A stretch of DNA of 64,000 nt from Asterias rubens (taxonomy: Eukaryota; Echinodermata; Asteroidea; Forcipulatida; Asteriidae): positions 15,039,776-15,103,775 of the forward strand of contig NC_047072.1 of the NCBI RefSeq assembly GCF_902459465.1, in the 5' to 3' direction. A model generated the notes under the pieces. It searched no databases and was not told the origin of the DNA. It worked only from the letters and a program-made list of their open reading frames with translations. Below are positions 12,469 to 24,890 of the stretch, one piece after another. A program made the position numbers and the translations under genes. Within the stretch, counting starts at the first letter, position 1; every line of letters begins with the position of its first letter.

Positions 12469-15400
12469 ATGGAAATGGTAAATGCTGCTCAACGGGCAAT
12501 GAACGCCAAAGTCACATCTACATCAAGTAAGTGTCACATTACTATTTGAAAAAAAAAATCTTATCAGCTTTGAAAATTATGACTCTGTATTTCAATTTCA
12601 ACGAATTTACTTTAGATCTATAACAAAAGTAAAAGTAAAATTAAAAGTTGTTAGAAACAATACAGCAGAATATAAAATAAGAACTCGGTAAAATACACTA
12701 AAAGTTTTTAGAATCATGGATATTGTTATATTCAATTCAAGTTTATAGTAGTTATTTCTCTTAGAATTTTAAACAAACCTTTAAAAAGTAAAGAATATGA
12801 TGTGGTAAACTATGCCCCACACAGAATAATATTACGTGTAACACGGTAGCGAGCTTTGCGTAATACCGGTAGTACCTACACAGTGCGTAAGACCGGTAGC
12901 ACAGATACATTGCGTAAGACCGGTAGTTACCCATGCAGGGGGAACTACTGTGCGTCACACCAGTAGCTGGTTTTGCACCTGCTGAACTACAGCGGTCCAC
13001 TAGCTGCGACTCCGAGCATGCTCTGAGTCACCAGGGTTTAAGATTTATGATATGTGCTTACAATATTACTTCTAATATAGCCCCATTTCAGCCAGCCTAT
13101 TTACAAACAATATATACAACAACATTTAAAGTATTGCCTTTTCAATAAGAAAGCATCCACAAAGTTTTAAAAGATAAAAACAAGTAGCCTACCCAATAGT
13201 TCTGATCATTGATCTCCAGCAATCGGGTATTCAGCTTCTATACAGTTGTAAATCAGCCATGTGCATGAAACCCTAAACACTGCAAATAATGTTTCGCGTG
13301 AAATAATTTGCTTATGTTTATCCGAGTCTAAGCAACATATGCATTTTTAATTGTAGTCGTGAGTAAGAACAACAGTTTGGCGGGAAGAAGAGTAGATTTG
13401 AATCTACTAAAAAATAATTTAATGTGATGGGAATGTTATCAAACTCAAATCATTTGAAAAGTATGTATGTCTATTTTTTCATAAAAACAGTCGACCCGCG
13501 TATTGCTCCATTTACTTCATGAAATTTCATTTGAAGAGCTAGAAGGCAAGTATAAATAAATGTATCAGCTTTTTAGGCGACGAATAACATGCTATTTTTA
13601 ATTTAAATATCGGCAAAGAGTCTCTTAAAAATGTGTATAAATGTTTCCATTTTCTGTCGACATGCTTGAAACCTTGCCTCCCCCTCCCTAGAAACATAAA
13701 TCATCCACCGTCTTCTACCCCTCCCATCTCCCATTTCTAGAAACATAAATCCTCCACCGTTTTAAAAAGAAAGAATCCCCTCCCTCGGGGAAGGCTACAC
13801 CACTTTATTATCCTCTAAGAAAAGCAGAAGAAGAAACATTTCTTTGGTAAAGAGTTAATTCCCAGCGTTTACAATCCTTCAAAGGGTGACGTGTTGGTCA
13901 TTAGTCAACGCATTAGCCATTACGGTCCGACTCAATCGGAATGCTATACTTCTGTTGTGACTTAAATGACCACTCTTAAATAGGATCTGACATCTGTTGC
14001 TGCAGGCACGTACATCTATAGATACTCTTCATCAAATCAGGGTTGGTCACATTCGAAATTTGGCAGCTCGGAAGAATGTAAAAAATAAGGGAACATCGAC
14101 ACAATTCTGTTTTGGTGATGAAAATAAACACCAAAACCATTTCTCTACTTGTTTCAATTGGGTAATGCAGCCTTAGTTTGAACAAAACATCATTGCGGTT
14201 TTTAGGAGAATAAGTTTTTTTTTATCGCTTGCTTGAGGACGAGAATAATAAACTACTCCAGAAGATTCCAGCCCAGGAGTTGTAGATTCCAATTCAGAAG
14301 CTAAGCTGTCAGTCATTCCAAATCAAATGGCTCAATGAAGTGGTTTTCTTTAATTGTTAAACCAACTCATTGTTAGACTCTTGTATAGACGTTTTGATGT
14401 GCGAAATCTTGAGAGCAACAATTAAAAACTGAAAAGGGCAATCTTGAGATTTCAAGGAGACTTTTAAAATCTGGGCACCACGGAAATTAGACGTCAGTGG
14501 AAAAAACCGCAAGTCATAATGAATTTTGTTGGTCTGCAAAGATGTCAAATTATGTATCAATTAAAACAATCGATTCAAAATTCTGGTAGAATCAAATCTC
14601 GTTTTTAAGCTCGCAAACTCTTTTTATAAATAGTTTTGCAGAAAGTTTGTAATAGATTGCTGCAGCAATATTTTGAGTTACATGCAGAAAGTAATCAAGA
14701 TGACACAACTGTTCTGGCTTGCTTTATAAGTAGTTTCATGAATCAATATAATTAATGTTTTCAAATAACTTTACAAACCTTTAGTCAAACATTTGTCAGG
14801 ACATCAATCGAGCAAAACATGTGGAATACAAACTTTTATACCATCAGTTTCAGTCTGCAAGAAACCTCTCTCAGATATTAAAGATTTGTATTCTTTTCAA
14901 CTGAAAATCACCAAGTCATATAATCTGTATTAAAAATTAACTTGTACTTTGCATCTATTCATGACGGATTAAAGGGATAATCTGGTTGAATTTGAGATCT
15001 TAGTGATGAATTCAAAAGATCTCCATGGATACAAACTTCTAGAGTTGAGAAATAGTGTGTGTCCCGTAGAGCATAATGGAGCGACTTTATATCCCCACAA
15101 CATGCCGTCCATCAAAGAGACAACACGCAACCCCAAGAAAAGAGTCTCAACAAAAATCGGATTTCATACTCAGACGCTAAACCCGTCATTAATAACTTCG
15201 AAGATGAAGTCAACGCCTGAAAAATAATAGGAATACAACTTGTAAGAATGCCTGGTATTACTGCCACACTGACTTGCTGAAATCCCTAAGTGTTCCGGGA
15301 ACAATGCAGGGGCTTTTGGACCACGCTGGGCAAGGCAAAAGGCGCTCAAATCCGGGCGAATGATTCGGCCCTCAACACGGCTTTTGTGGGAGTTTCGACT

Positions 15401-18400
15401 AAACTGGGCACACGTTATTTATGAAAGCTTTTTAACGGTAAATCGCCTTTACTCTGTGCATGTACAGTCGAAATCTTTCCTCTTTATCGTTAATCTTAAG
15501 TCTAATCCAGTCCTTTTTTTCCTTCGTCTGTTTCTTGTCGAGTGTTTAACTCTCTGCCAAACTCAGATTGCTAATTATGTTCTAATCTTAAGACCCAAGG
15601 TTAATTTAGACAGCAAGTAGAACGAAGGGTTATATTTAGAACTGTTATATTACATGCAGCGTAGACGAGCGTTTTAATAAAATAGAAAACCAAACTGACT
15701 GTTTTTTGCTAATAATATTAAGCGCATACGTGATACAATTTAAAAACATTAATTCGTGATGATTGCACAAAGGATTACCAAGACATCAAACCAATAGAAA
15801 ATAAAATTAAGACAAATTACAAACACAATTTATTAATTTTGTAAAACTTATCACATGAAAACAGTATTTTCTGATTTGTTATTAAAGTATTCACGTAAAG
15901 TGAAATGCATTTGAATTTCGGGAAGTATATAAACCCCTTAATTACATTCAATACTGGCGACTCATCTGACATTCATGTACAACATGTTCACATAATTATT
16001 ATTTATTTATGCATGTTTTTATCTGCATGACAGGACGACATTAACGCAAATGAGTTTTCTTATTATAACATGAGCTCCTCTCCTATTCAGAGTGAATTGT
16101 GCTTTTATTTTCGAGGCCGGTTCTAAAAGATATTTTGCAAGTTAGTTTAAAAACACAAAGATTGCTTTGAGTAAGAAAACTCAAAAGTCACTAAAGTCAA
16201 GTGCCAACATAAAAAAGGGGAAAATCAATTGCATCGACGGAATGTTTTACCATTGAACGCGAGCGATTTTTAGGTGTCAGTATATATAGTTGTTGTTTTT
16301 ATACGTTCCATCATAAAAAACAATAGCTCAATATGTCGATAAAAAATATCGATGTGAAAGAGTTTATGATAACGATACTGTGATGTACGTGTAGTCTCTA
16401 TAACACATAATATTGTACACAACTATATATCTCGTCAGTATCCTATATACAGAGTTTGGTCCATAACATTTTGTAAAAGATTCTTACATGCCTATAAATC
16501 ATATTCATGAATCAATTATAAATTTTTTCAAAGTGTAAATCCAAATTTAATTTGTTTGTCTAACTAAAAACCGCAGAACAAATATTATGCTTGGTTATCG
16601 GAGTTGGTGCAGAATGAAAGGGAAAAGACAAATCTAGTCCCAAACAGGTGTGCTGCCCTTTCCCCATTCATTAACAACTCTAAAGATAAATCGCGTCTAA
16701 GTATTAGGATTGTTAGTCCAGTCAGTCTTGTTACTTTCTTAAGATAGGTCTTTGAGATCCCAACTTTGCATGCCAGCAATGGTCAATCTATTAACTCATC
16801 TTAATGAGGGATGATCTTTTGTGGTCAACTCGAACAGCAATTGAGTTGAGGACCTCCCCTAAAAAGACAGATGAAAGAAGGTCAGATGGACCTCTCCAAA
16901 GTTATGAGCACTCTTTACTCCCTAGCAGAGTTACATCAAAATACCCTTACCGAACCCTTCAACCAAGGTACCCATTCCAAGATCTTATTTCGTCCATGGC
17001 TTTCATGAGCTCTGCAGAGCAAAATCTTTCACCAATGTGTTTATCGACATTTGTTGAAAAACTCAAAACAAAAAGCATACGTCAGAAGAAAATACAATGT
17101 TTTGGCCTTAAACAACAGATTCTGAAATCTTTGCCAGTTTATTCTGAGTGACAATACTGTCAAAATATCGAACTTCTGAAATGGTGTCAACTTTATACAA
17201 AAGAGCGGGTGATAATCATTGACGGGCCCGATGGCTCAAGGCCCGACCACTCGACTGATCTCAGGCTTGCTGTGATGCGCAAGGTTAGCGGTCCTAGAGT
17301 AGAATGAGTGCGGGTGGAGGGTACTTGTAGAGAGAGTTTTGATAGGGCAATGATGAGGGGCCAATTAGGCTGACCACCGGGGGCGGGGGCTCATGTTCAT
17401 AAAATGATAACATATAAATTGTTGGGTTTTTTTTTTTTGGGGGGGGGGGGTGGTGAGAGTTCCACGTTTTGTAATATCTCATGGTTTTGATGATTACTTA
17501 CAGATGAAACTGAGTGGTCACAAAATGTTCTATAACCAAAAACATTTCATCAAATATTTTTATGATTTGTTTCCCTCACGAATAGATAAAGTATTTATAA
17601 CCTATAAATAATCACACAACCTTGCGCTTAAAAACAATGGACTTGATCAAACAAATACCAAAACAATTTCATTTTCTCTTTATCGCAATTCTGTTATATA
17701 TTTTTGAAACTCTTTTTATTTTAATGATGCAACGTCACTTATGTTTGCGTCCAAGAAAGCTGATAATCGAATGGAGTTTTAATGTAACAATTCCAGGAGA
17801 AGTCAGTTTATATGAAAACACGCGTCTTGTGTCTATTATATTTTTGTGTGTGATTGGCTAATTTCTAAATGTTAATATTATTTTTCCCAGGTCGTATACT
17901 GGACATCCCATGCAAGGTGTGTGGTGACCGTAGTTCGGGCAAGCACTACGGCGTGTATGCCTGTGACGGCTGCAGTGGGTTCTTCAAGCGAAGTATTCGG
18001 CGCAATCGTACCTATGCATGTAAGAACCGTAGCGGTGGACCATGCCCCATCGACAAGACCCATCGGAACCAGTGCAGGGCGTGTCGACTCAAAAAATGTA
18101 TCCAAGTGGATATGAATAAAGATGGTAAGTTTCATATTAAGGTTTCACAATTTAATTTACCGGTATAAAACAATGTACTTGCTTGACAACTTGTTTGAAA
18201 TGTTAGAGAGCGATGAGGGGACCTAGGGAATGATAATGCAAAAACAGCCGGTTACGATGTAAAAAAGAGTGTTATACATTTTAACAAAAAACTTCACCTT
18301 TATCAATATTAAAAGCACACTGTTTCTGATATGGTAACACCTGCGAGTTATAGTAAACATTCCGAAGCTGAACTGTGTTTTATTCATCTTCATTGCTATT

Positions 18401-21400
18401 GCTGTTTAGTGGAACACTAACCCACTGAAAGTTTAACTATTAAAGAACTGGGTTAAGTATACTACTGAAGATAACATGTTCAGAAGTATTCCCTTTGCAC
18501 CTAATTGTATCATGGGGTAAAAATCAACACAATGTTGTCATCTTTCCGATTTTCTTCGTCGAAAAGGGACCACAAATCTACCCGTCTTTTGTGTAGTACT
18601 CCCCGGGCTCGGTGAAAAGGAAGACGGGCGCATGAGAAGCACATGCCAGCTGCATAAACAGGGACTGACTGGGACAATGCTCCCTAAAGGCACCCTTTAT
18701 AGAGACCTGGTCCTTAACCAAAGACTGGCATACCTCAACAACTGAATTAAGCTGGTTTCATTTTCGTATATTAATTTTCATATAGGAAAGGAGATTTATT
18801 TCATCGTGTATTATTTTGGCATGGTGTTTACACGTAATGTTGAAATAACTTTTCAACCTGCCTAAGGCGTACTGCCTCTTCTTGAAGTCAATATTATTTT
18901 AAGGTCAACATGACTTCATAAAAACTTCTTTTTTTTGTGGTGACAAAACGTGTCAATACATAAATGCCATGACAACTTATAACAATATTATTTAAAATTG
19001 TCTTATCAGCCGTTCAACATGAGAGAGGGCCCCGAAACTCAACTATAAGGAAACAAATGGCATTATATCTGAAGGAGTCAGCAGCAGCCGTCAACGATGT
19101 CTCAGGGCCGTTGGTAACTGCTTATTCTCCCCATGCACAGACCGTGATTAGTCCGCTAGGTGGGGTAGAGGCTTACGGAACACTCCTTGTCAGCACTCCA
19201 GAGTATGCCCTGCCAGCCGGGCCGTTCCCGTGTTACCCAACACCAAAGGTAAGCTTACGAGTTTAAATGTCAATGTCAGCCATCCATCATAACAAAAATG
19301 GGACCTCAGTCTATCGTATTAATCATGTTCAGCAGCGGAAACTAAGACAAAAATTAAGACCAGCGCGTAACACCTTTATGCTGCGCATGATGACAGTGGT
19401 TCAAAGTGCAAACTTATACTCTTTTAGTCAAATAATAAAGTTTCTTGTCAATTCCTGAAAATTTCGTCAAAATGATTAAAACATCTGTTTATACTTTTCT
19501 TTTAATTTTCAGCACTATCCCCGAGACTACATCCGACCAATTCATACGAGTGTGGAGACGGTATGTGAGACGGCAGCCAGACTCTTATTTATGAGCGTCA
19601 AGTGGGCCAAGAATGTACCTGCATTTGTATCACTACCTCTCAGAGATCAGGTAAGACAACACTGTGTGATTTCCTTTACATTACTTCACGTCAGGATTTT
19701 ATTTTTACTTAAAGAAGGAATATTACAGAATTGGTTTTGCTAACACAACAGTTGCTGGCAGTGTAAGCACTTTATGTAATCAACCATATACATAAGCCGA
19801 CAAATCTGTGGAAGTTCGGATCGATCGGTCATCTGCGTCACGAGAAAATAGGGAAAACCCGATAACACATTTTGCATGACATCGATTAAAAATGAATAAA
19901 ACGCTCACTGAACGAAAAACGTCAAACGGGAAATTAGGCCGTGTCCGAAACGACGACTTCGGCTACAGCTATGGCTAGATCGCGCGCTTCTGCTATTCTT
20001 CAACACTGGTAGACGCGCTGATCTAGCCGTAGCTGTAGCCGAAGTCGTCGTTTCGGACACGGCCTAAGTTTTTTTTTTTATTTCTCACCAAATATGACAT
20101 TTCAGACAGAAATATTTCACGGGATGTTTTCTCTATCCGACCGTGTAAGTTTTATGTAAATCTGTGATCTTCACGATTTTTTTCTTACCAATCCTGAAAT
20201 GTTCCTCTAAACAAACTTCGCAACCATTCATGCTCGTCAATGGTATTTTGCACATGGACAGAATGAGAGATAACCAAATGACGTCAGTAGTTCTTATGTA
20301 CATGCTGATTACCTTTTACAAGAAAGTTAATGGATATCAATACATGTATACACAAACTAATTACCTATCAGTAATGAGATCGTTGATTTGTGGACTTTTG
20401 CACACGTGGCCTTGTAGATAATGACACGTGTTGTGTAATTAATACCACCGTGAGAATCTACACTGACACTAATATAAACCAGAGTGAATATCCATCAATC
20501 AACACACGTCAGTACATTTCAAATCATGATAATTACATGTAGATCATTCATCGCTATAATTACACGTACTTAAGTTTTAATTGATGGCTGAAAGCGTTTG
20601 AGATGGCTATAGGTGAACGGTCATAAATCTTTGACGAATAATGGTCCATGGTTTATCCCCTTTTTTTTGGGGGGGGGGTGATTATTGAATACATTACGGT
20701 CTTGGGTATTGTGGTTAAGTCATGTTATTGTGTTGATTTCAGTTGCTGTTATTAGAGGAAGGATGGAGGGAACTCTTCATACTTGGTGCAGCACAGTGGC
20801 ATATGACAATGGACGCTACGGCTCTCATGAATGCAACAGGTATAGCCTAATATCATTTTTACATTCAGTTTGCCAAACTCAACATTTTAGATTTTAATGA
20901 TTTAAACAAATGAGAATAATAAGGAAACACACTATTTTGAAAACTCAAAATTAGACGAACTACACAGTACAAGAGAAGACTAATGACAACATTTCTGTCT
21001 TGAAAACAAGTTAAGACTTCCACATAACCGTATATCAGAAACATGAGGGGGTTTTTCCGTCACTGATAATAACATGGAACAACATTTAATTTTAGGAATG
21101 CAACCAGAAAACACACCGGCAGAAAAGTTTGCAGCAATCTCCAGCGAGCTAAGAGTTCTTGAAGAAATCATTGTAAAGCTGAGACAGTTAGAGGTAGACG
21201 CTACTGAATATGCATGCCTGAAGGGAATTGTCGTCTTCAAGACAGGTGAGTTGCTTGGAGTGCTGTATCATCTTATTGAACAAAAACCTATATAAGGCAC
21301 ATTTGAAACAGAGACAAACACATTGGTGAATATTTCATCTGGAAACGACACTTAAATTCCACTTAACTATTCTTTACACACAGACGTCTCCGGTGTCCAT

Positions 21401-21631
21401 GAGACCTCCTCTGTTGCTAGTCTCCAAGACCAGTCGCAACTGACCCTCAGCAAATACATTACACTCCGACATCCGACACAACCTTTCCGCTTTGGGAAGC
21501 TTTTGCTGCTGCTACCTACACTAAGAGCCGTCAGACCCAGCACTCTCGAGACCTTATTCTTCCGCCAGACCATTGGTTCAATGCCTATGAGTAGACTGTT
21601 GTGCGACTTGTATAAAGCCCACGAATTCTGA
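12469..21631 (+). CDS. NR2E1: Nuclear receptor NR2E1 (tailless/TLX), complete
   Basis: Orphan nuclear receptor, a transcriptional repressor of neural progenitor and anterior/eye fates in animals. Coding exons are 12469-12526, 17891-18124, 19010-19248, 19513-19650, 20743-20839, 21096-21245 and 21384-21631. All junctions are GT/AG and the total is 1164 nt, 387 residues plus stop; the human protein is about 385. The DNA-binding domain starts at about residue 27, has the tailless-type P-box CDGCSGF in place of the usual CEGCKGF, and has the long seven-residue D-box between the second-finger cysteines. The T/A-box motif [12 protein letters not shown] follows. The ligand-binding domain (about 185-387) has the signature [13 protein letters not shown]...[18 protein letters not shown] and an atypical C-terminus ([10 protein letters not shown]) without a canonical AF-2. 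Exon 1 supplies ...TSTS before SRILDIPC, matching the vertebrate STSRILD junction. The start at 12469 has ACCATGG context; in-frame ATGs at 12409 and 12499 are alternatives. Clustered AATAAA signals lie at 23034, 23060 and 23191. Confidence 0.93.
12836..12975. repeat. Short imperfect tandem repeat in NR2E1 intron 1
   Basis: The core GCGTAAGACCGGTAG occurs with small changes at 12858, 12885, 12912 and 12952, spaced about 27, 27 and 40 bp. It is CpG-containing in an otherwise AT-rich intron. Confidence 0.55.
13689..13765. repeat. Diverged 48-bp duplication
   Basis: The segment TAGAAACATAAATC plus a pyrimidine-rich tail occurs at about 13689 and again about 48 bp later in NR2E1 intron 1. The surroundings are C/T-rich. 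No coding content. Confidence 0.5.
13800..17880. other. Rest of NR2E1 intron 1
   Basis: AT-rich intron. The longest frame (16804-17151, 115 codons, +) matches nothing I recognise and has no splice partners. A T-run followed by a G-run lies at about 17427-17451. Any enhancers cannot be picked out by eye. Confidence 0.5.
19934..20067. mobile_element. Palindromic Harbinger-like MITE in NR2E1 intron 4
   Basis: The ends are near-perfect inverted repeats of about 50 bp. The left end reads TTAGGCCGTGTCCGAAACG and the right end is its reverse complement, ending CACGGCCTAA. The GGCCGTGTCCGAA terminus and TTA/TAA borders resemble non-autonomous PIF/Harbinger elements. It carries no ORF. The class is inferred from the ends. 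Confidence 0.75.
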
Positions 21632-21954
21632 ACACATTCGTCGAGGTGTGTATCATTTAAAGCCAAACTTAAGTGCCTTAAACATTTACGATTCCAAAGA
21701 TTATGTTAAATATGGGTTGCTTTGATAATAATTAAATTGTAAAACGGACGGGTTTTTACATTCAAAACAATATTTATTAAGGAATAGATTTGAAAACGTG
21801 TATTTTTTAGTCAACCTTGTTGCTAGCATGTTAAGTCCATCACTTTGAATTTGAACTTACTCCCACTGAACATAAAAGCATTAATTTATGCACTTATTTT
21901 TAACACTCCTTTATATCACAACGAAACAGTGTTGGCTAACAGTCAGACTGTTAC

Positions 21955-22126
21955 GGGCCCTTTTCGAAACCATGACTTCGGCTTCCTCCGGCTCAGGCTA
22001 GCTTGGCCCCGCGGTTGTTTTGACAATATTGCGAGTGATTTGCGTACGCGCCCAGCCAGGGGCTTCAAACGAGAGGACGGAGTCTGAAGCCGAATCCAAA
22101 GCCAAAGCCGTTGTTTCGAAAGGGCC
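21955..22126. mobile_element. Palindromic MITE with TAC target duplication
   Basis: The left end GGGCCCTTTTCGAAAC pairs with the right end GTTTCGAAAGGGCC. A 3-bp direct repeat TAC flanks the element (21952-21954 and 22127-22129), which fits a Harbinger-type insertion. It lies about 320 bp past the NR2E1 stop codon and may be inside its 3' UTR. Confidence 0.7.
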
Positions 22127-22386
22127 TACTAAGACACATTGTTGAAATTAATTTAGTAGTAAATAACAGAACACTTAAAAATGCAGGTTAGAATATCTAA
22201 GATGTAGACAAGTCTTCTTGCCATTAGTGTAAGCTGGAATCTCGGTTGATTTGAAACGCGGTTGCCCTTTACCATCAAATAATGTTTATCTTTCTCAGTG
22301 AAGTTTTCAACAATTAATGAAATTGGACAGCACAGATTACAAACAAGTGTTTGTATTATTACGGACTTGAGGGTTCTGGTTCACAG

Positions 22387-22714
22387 TTAAGGGCACTAAA
22401 CACATTCAGTAATTGTCAAAGCTAGGCCAGTATGCACACTTGGTGTATCCAAACATATGCATAAAATCACAAATTTTTGAAATATTTGACTCAATTTGGT
22501 CATCGAAGTTGCAAGGGAATGATGAACGAAAAAACACAATTGTCGCATCAATTTGTGTGCTTTCAGATAACAGGCTTCTCAAAAACTGTTACTTCAGAGG
22601 GAGCTGTTTCTAATAATGTTTTGTACTATCAACAGCTCTCATTTGCTCGTTACCAAGTAAGTTTTTATGCTGAAAACTATTTTAGTAATTACCAATAGTG
22701 TCCAGTGCGTAAAC
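22387..22714. mobile_element. TTAA-type MITE, family A, copy 1
   Basis: This diverged copy has the left end TTAAGGGCACTAAACAC and the right end ACCAATAGTGTCCAGTGCG. The internal sequence (TTGGTGTATCCAAACATATGCATAAAA and onward) matches the better copy at 23271. It lies downstream of NR2E1. Confidence 0.75.
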
Positions 22715-23270
22715 ATCGGGGTTGAGTGTAAGCTAAATTGCTCTTATACCAGCGTTGCCTACTAAATGGCAGTCAAGTTAATTCATTGCCAAAATGGACA
22801 TGAAATCACTTTTGACTTTAAATTTTAAACGGATAAAACAAATAATAGCGCAAATAATCTAATATTTGATATTTTGGGCATAATCTTCAGCCGTGTACGC
22901 GTATTTATAACTTGATTAATTGACCTTAACTTATTGCAAGCATCCTCAAACTGTTTGTTTTCGTAGAGACAATCTAAACTGCACAGTATTAAGCGACATA
23001 ACTTCCCGTGTTAAACTTAATTAGATGAATGTGAATAAAAGTGTAAATAATTTGTATACAATAAAGATGACGCTATTCAATATTTGAACGATATGTTCGT
23101 TACTCAGCGATAAGAAAAGTGGGTTCCCTAAACGGGCCGGCTTTGGGACAACCAACAGTGCCTTTTAGATTTGATATTGAAGGATTTCTAAATAAAGACT
23201 TGGTTTTCTTAATAAGACTTTCTGTGTGTTTTATTATTGTACTTTGTATAAGTTTCCCCCGAGTAGAAAC

Positions 23271-23656
23271 TTAAAGGCAGTGGACACTATTGGTAATTGT
23301 CAAAGACTAGCCTTCACAGTTGGTGTATCTCAACATATGCATAAAACAACAAACCTGTGAAAATTTGAGCTCAATCGGTCATCGAAGTTGCGAGATAATA
23401 ATGAAAGAAAAATAACCCTTGTAACACGAAGTTGTGTGCGTTTAGATGGTTGATTTCGAGACCTCAAGTTCTAAATCTGAGGTCTCGAAATCAAATTCGT
23501 GGAAAATTACTTCTTTCTCGAAAACTATGGCACTTCAGAAGGAGCCGTTTCTCACAATGTTTTTTACCATCAACCTCTCCCAACTACTCGTCACCAAGAA
23601 AGGTTTTATGCCAATAATTATTTTGAGTAATTACCAATAGTGTCCACTGCCTTTAA
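23271..23656. mobile_element. TTAA-type MITE, family A, best copy
   Basis: This is the most intact copy. The ends are TTAAAGGCAGTGGACAC and its complement GTGTCCACTGCCTTTAA, so TTAA borders both sides. Inside, a second inverted pair GATTTCGAGACCTC/GAGGTCTCGAAATC flanks a short loop near 23465. There is no transposase frame. TTAA ends suggest mobilisation by a piggyBac-like transposase (inference). Confidence 0.85.
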
Positions 23657-24137
23657 AGACTGTAAAAAGAATATTTTTTTGTACTTTGTTTCCATCTTCA
23701 CGATACCATCTTCATTTGGCAAACAATTTTTTCTTAATAAACAAGGTCAATTCACAAGCTTATTGGCCATTAGTTTGTCCAAACTTTATTGAATAAATAA
23801 AAACCAAGTTATTTAAAAACATCTTTCATTCAAAAATCTCATTTGATAATACATATACTTTTGTTGTTAATATAATTGTATTCACAAACTGCATCCAAAA
23901 GTCATTTCAAATGCAAGCACAAAGTGATAAATTCAACAGTAAAATAAGGAATTATTCTTGAAAGTTTAAATACAGTGCAAATTTTAGCCACCTTATTTCA
24001 ACTCTTATTTCCACTTTTGTTTTCAAATTCTTTGGGGTTTACTAATTTAGTTGAAGAAAAAAAGAAAAGTACTTTCCTTTCATTCAAATGCTACAGATTG
24101 GACCAAATATAAAAGACACATTGAAGAAAACAAAGTC

Positions 24138-24538
24138 TTAAAGGAACACGTTTCCTTGGATTGGACGAGTTGGTCTTTAAAAATGCGTTTACATCCGTTC
24201 GTTACAAAATGCATATGGTTAGAAAGATGTTTTAAAAGTAGAATACAATGATCCACACACATTTGCCTCGAAATTGCGTGGTTTTCTTTTTACTTTGCAA
24301 ACTAACACGGTCGGCCATTTATGGGAGTCAAAAATTTGACTCCCATAATTGGCCGACCGTGTTTGTCGACGAGGTAAAAGGAAAACCACGCAATTTCGAA
24401 AGATACTTGTGTGGATCATAATATTCTACTTTTAAAATATCTCTCTAATCATATGCATTCTATAACAATCGGTTACAAATGCTTTTCAAAGACCAACTCG
24501 ACCGATCCAAGGCAACGTGTTCCTTTAAATGGAAACAC
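24138..24538. mobile_element. 400-bp foldback element
   Basis: The whole element is one large imperfect palindrome. The left arm begins TTAAAGGAACACG and the right arm ends CGTGTTCCTTTAA. The centre (about 24308-24362) is an almost perfect hairpin around TCAAAAATTTGA. TTAA borders both ends. A short solo remnant lies at 41267. It sits just downstream of the AFG1L stop codon. Confidence 0.85.
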
Positions 24539-24890
24539 CTTTTCAACGCATCCATACTAAATGGTAATTGTAACTGATGGGGAAAACGAGTTTATAGACA
24601 GTTTGGTATAAGCTAGGGTGCGGTGGACCATTGTAACACAATACTCGCATTGTAGATCTGGTTCACTTTACTGTAGCATTATAGATTAAGAGGTGTGTAC
24701 TTTCCAACTTCTGTCAGCCATATAAATTAATCAAATAGTTTCAATTACTTTAAATCGTTCAGTCAAACAAGAGAATGAAGAGGGGATAACTCATACAATG
24801 CCTTGGGGAAGTTATCAATATTAGTGATCATAAAAATGCTACAACACATTTCAGGGACAAATAAAAATTGGGGAGAATTTACAGGTGTTA

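Noticed and set aside
16804-17151. 115-codon + strand frame in NR2E1 intron 1
   Set aside because: No homology is recognised and there are no flanking splice sites or promoter. Intronic frames of this length are expected in 64 kb.
17427-17451. T-run followed by G-run as a structured element
   Set aside because: Homopolymer runs like this (also at 1521 and 20661) are common low-complexity tracts and prone to sequencing error.
17878-18135. Minus-strand and shifted frames over the NR2E1 DNA-binding exon
   Set aside because: They are shadows of the strongly coding zinc-finger exon.
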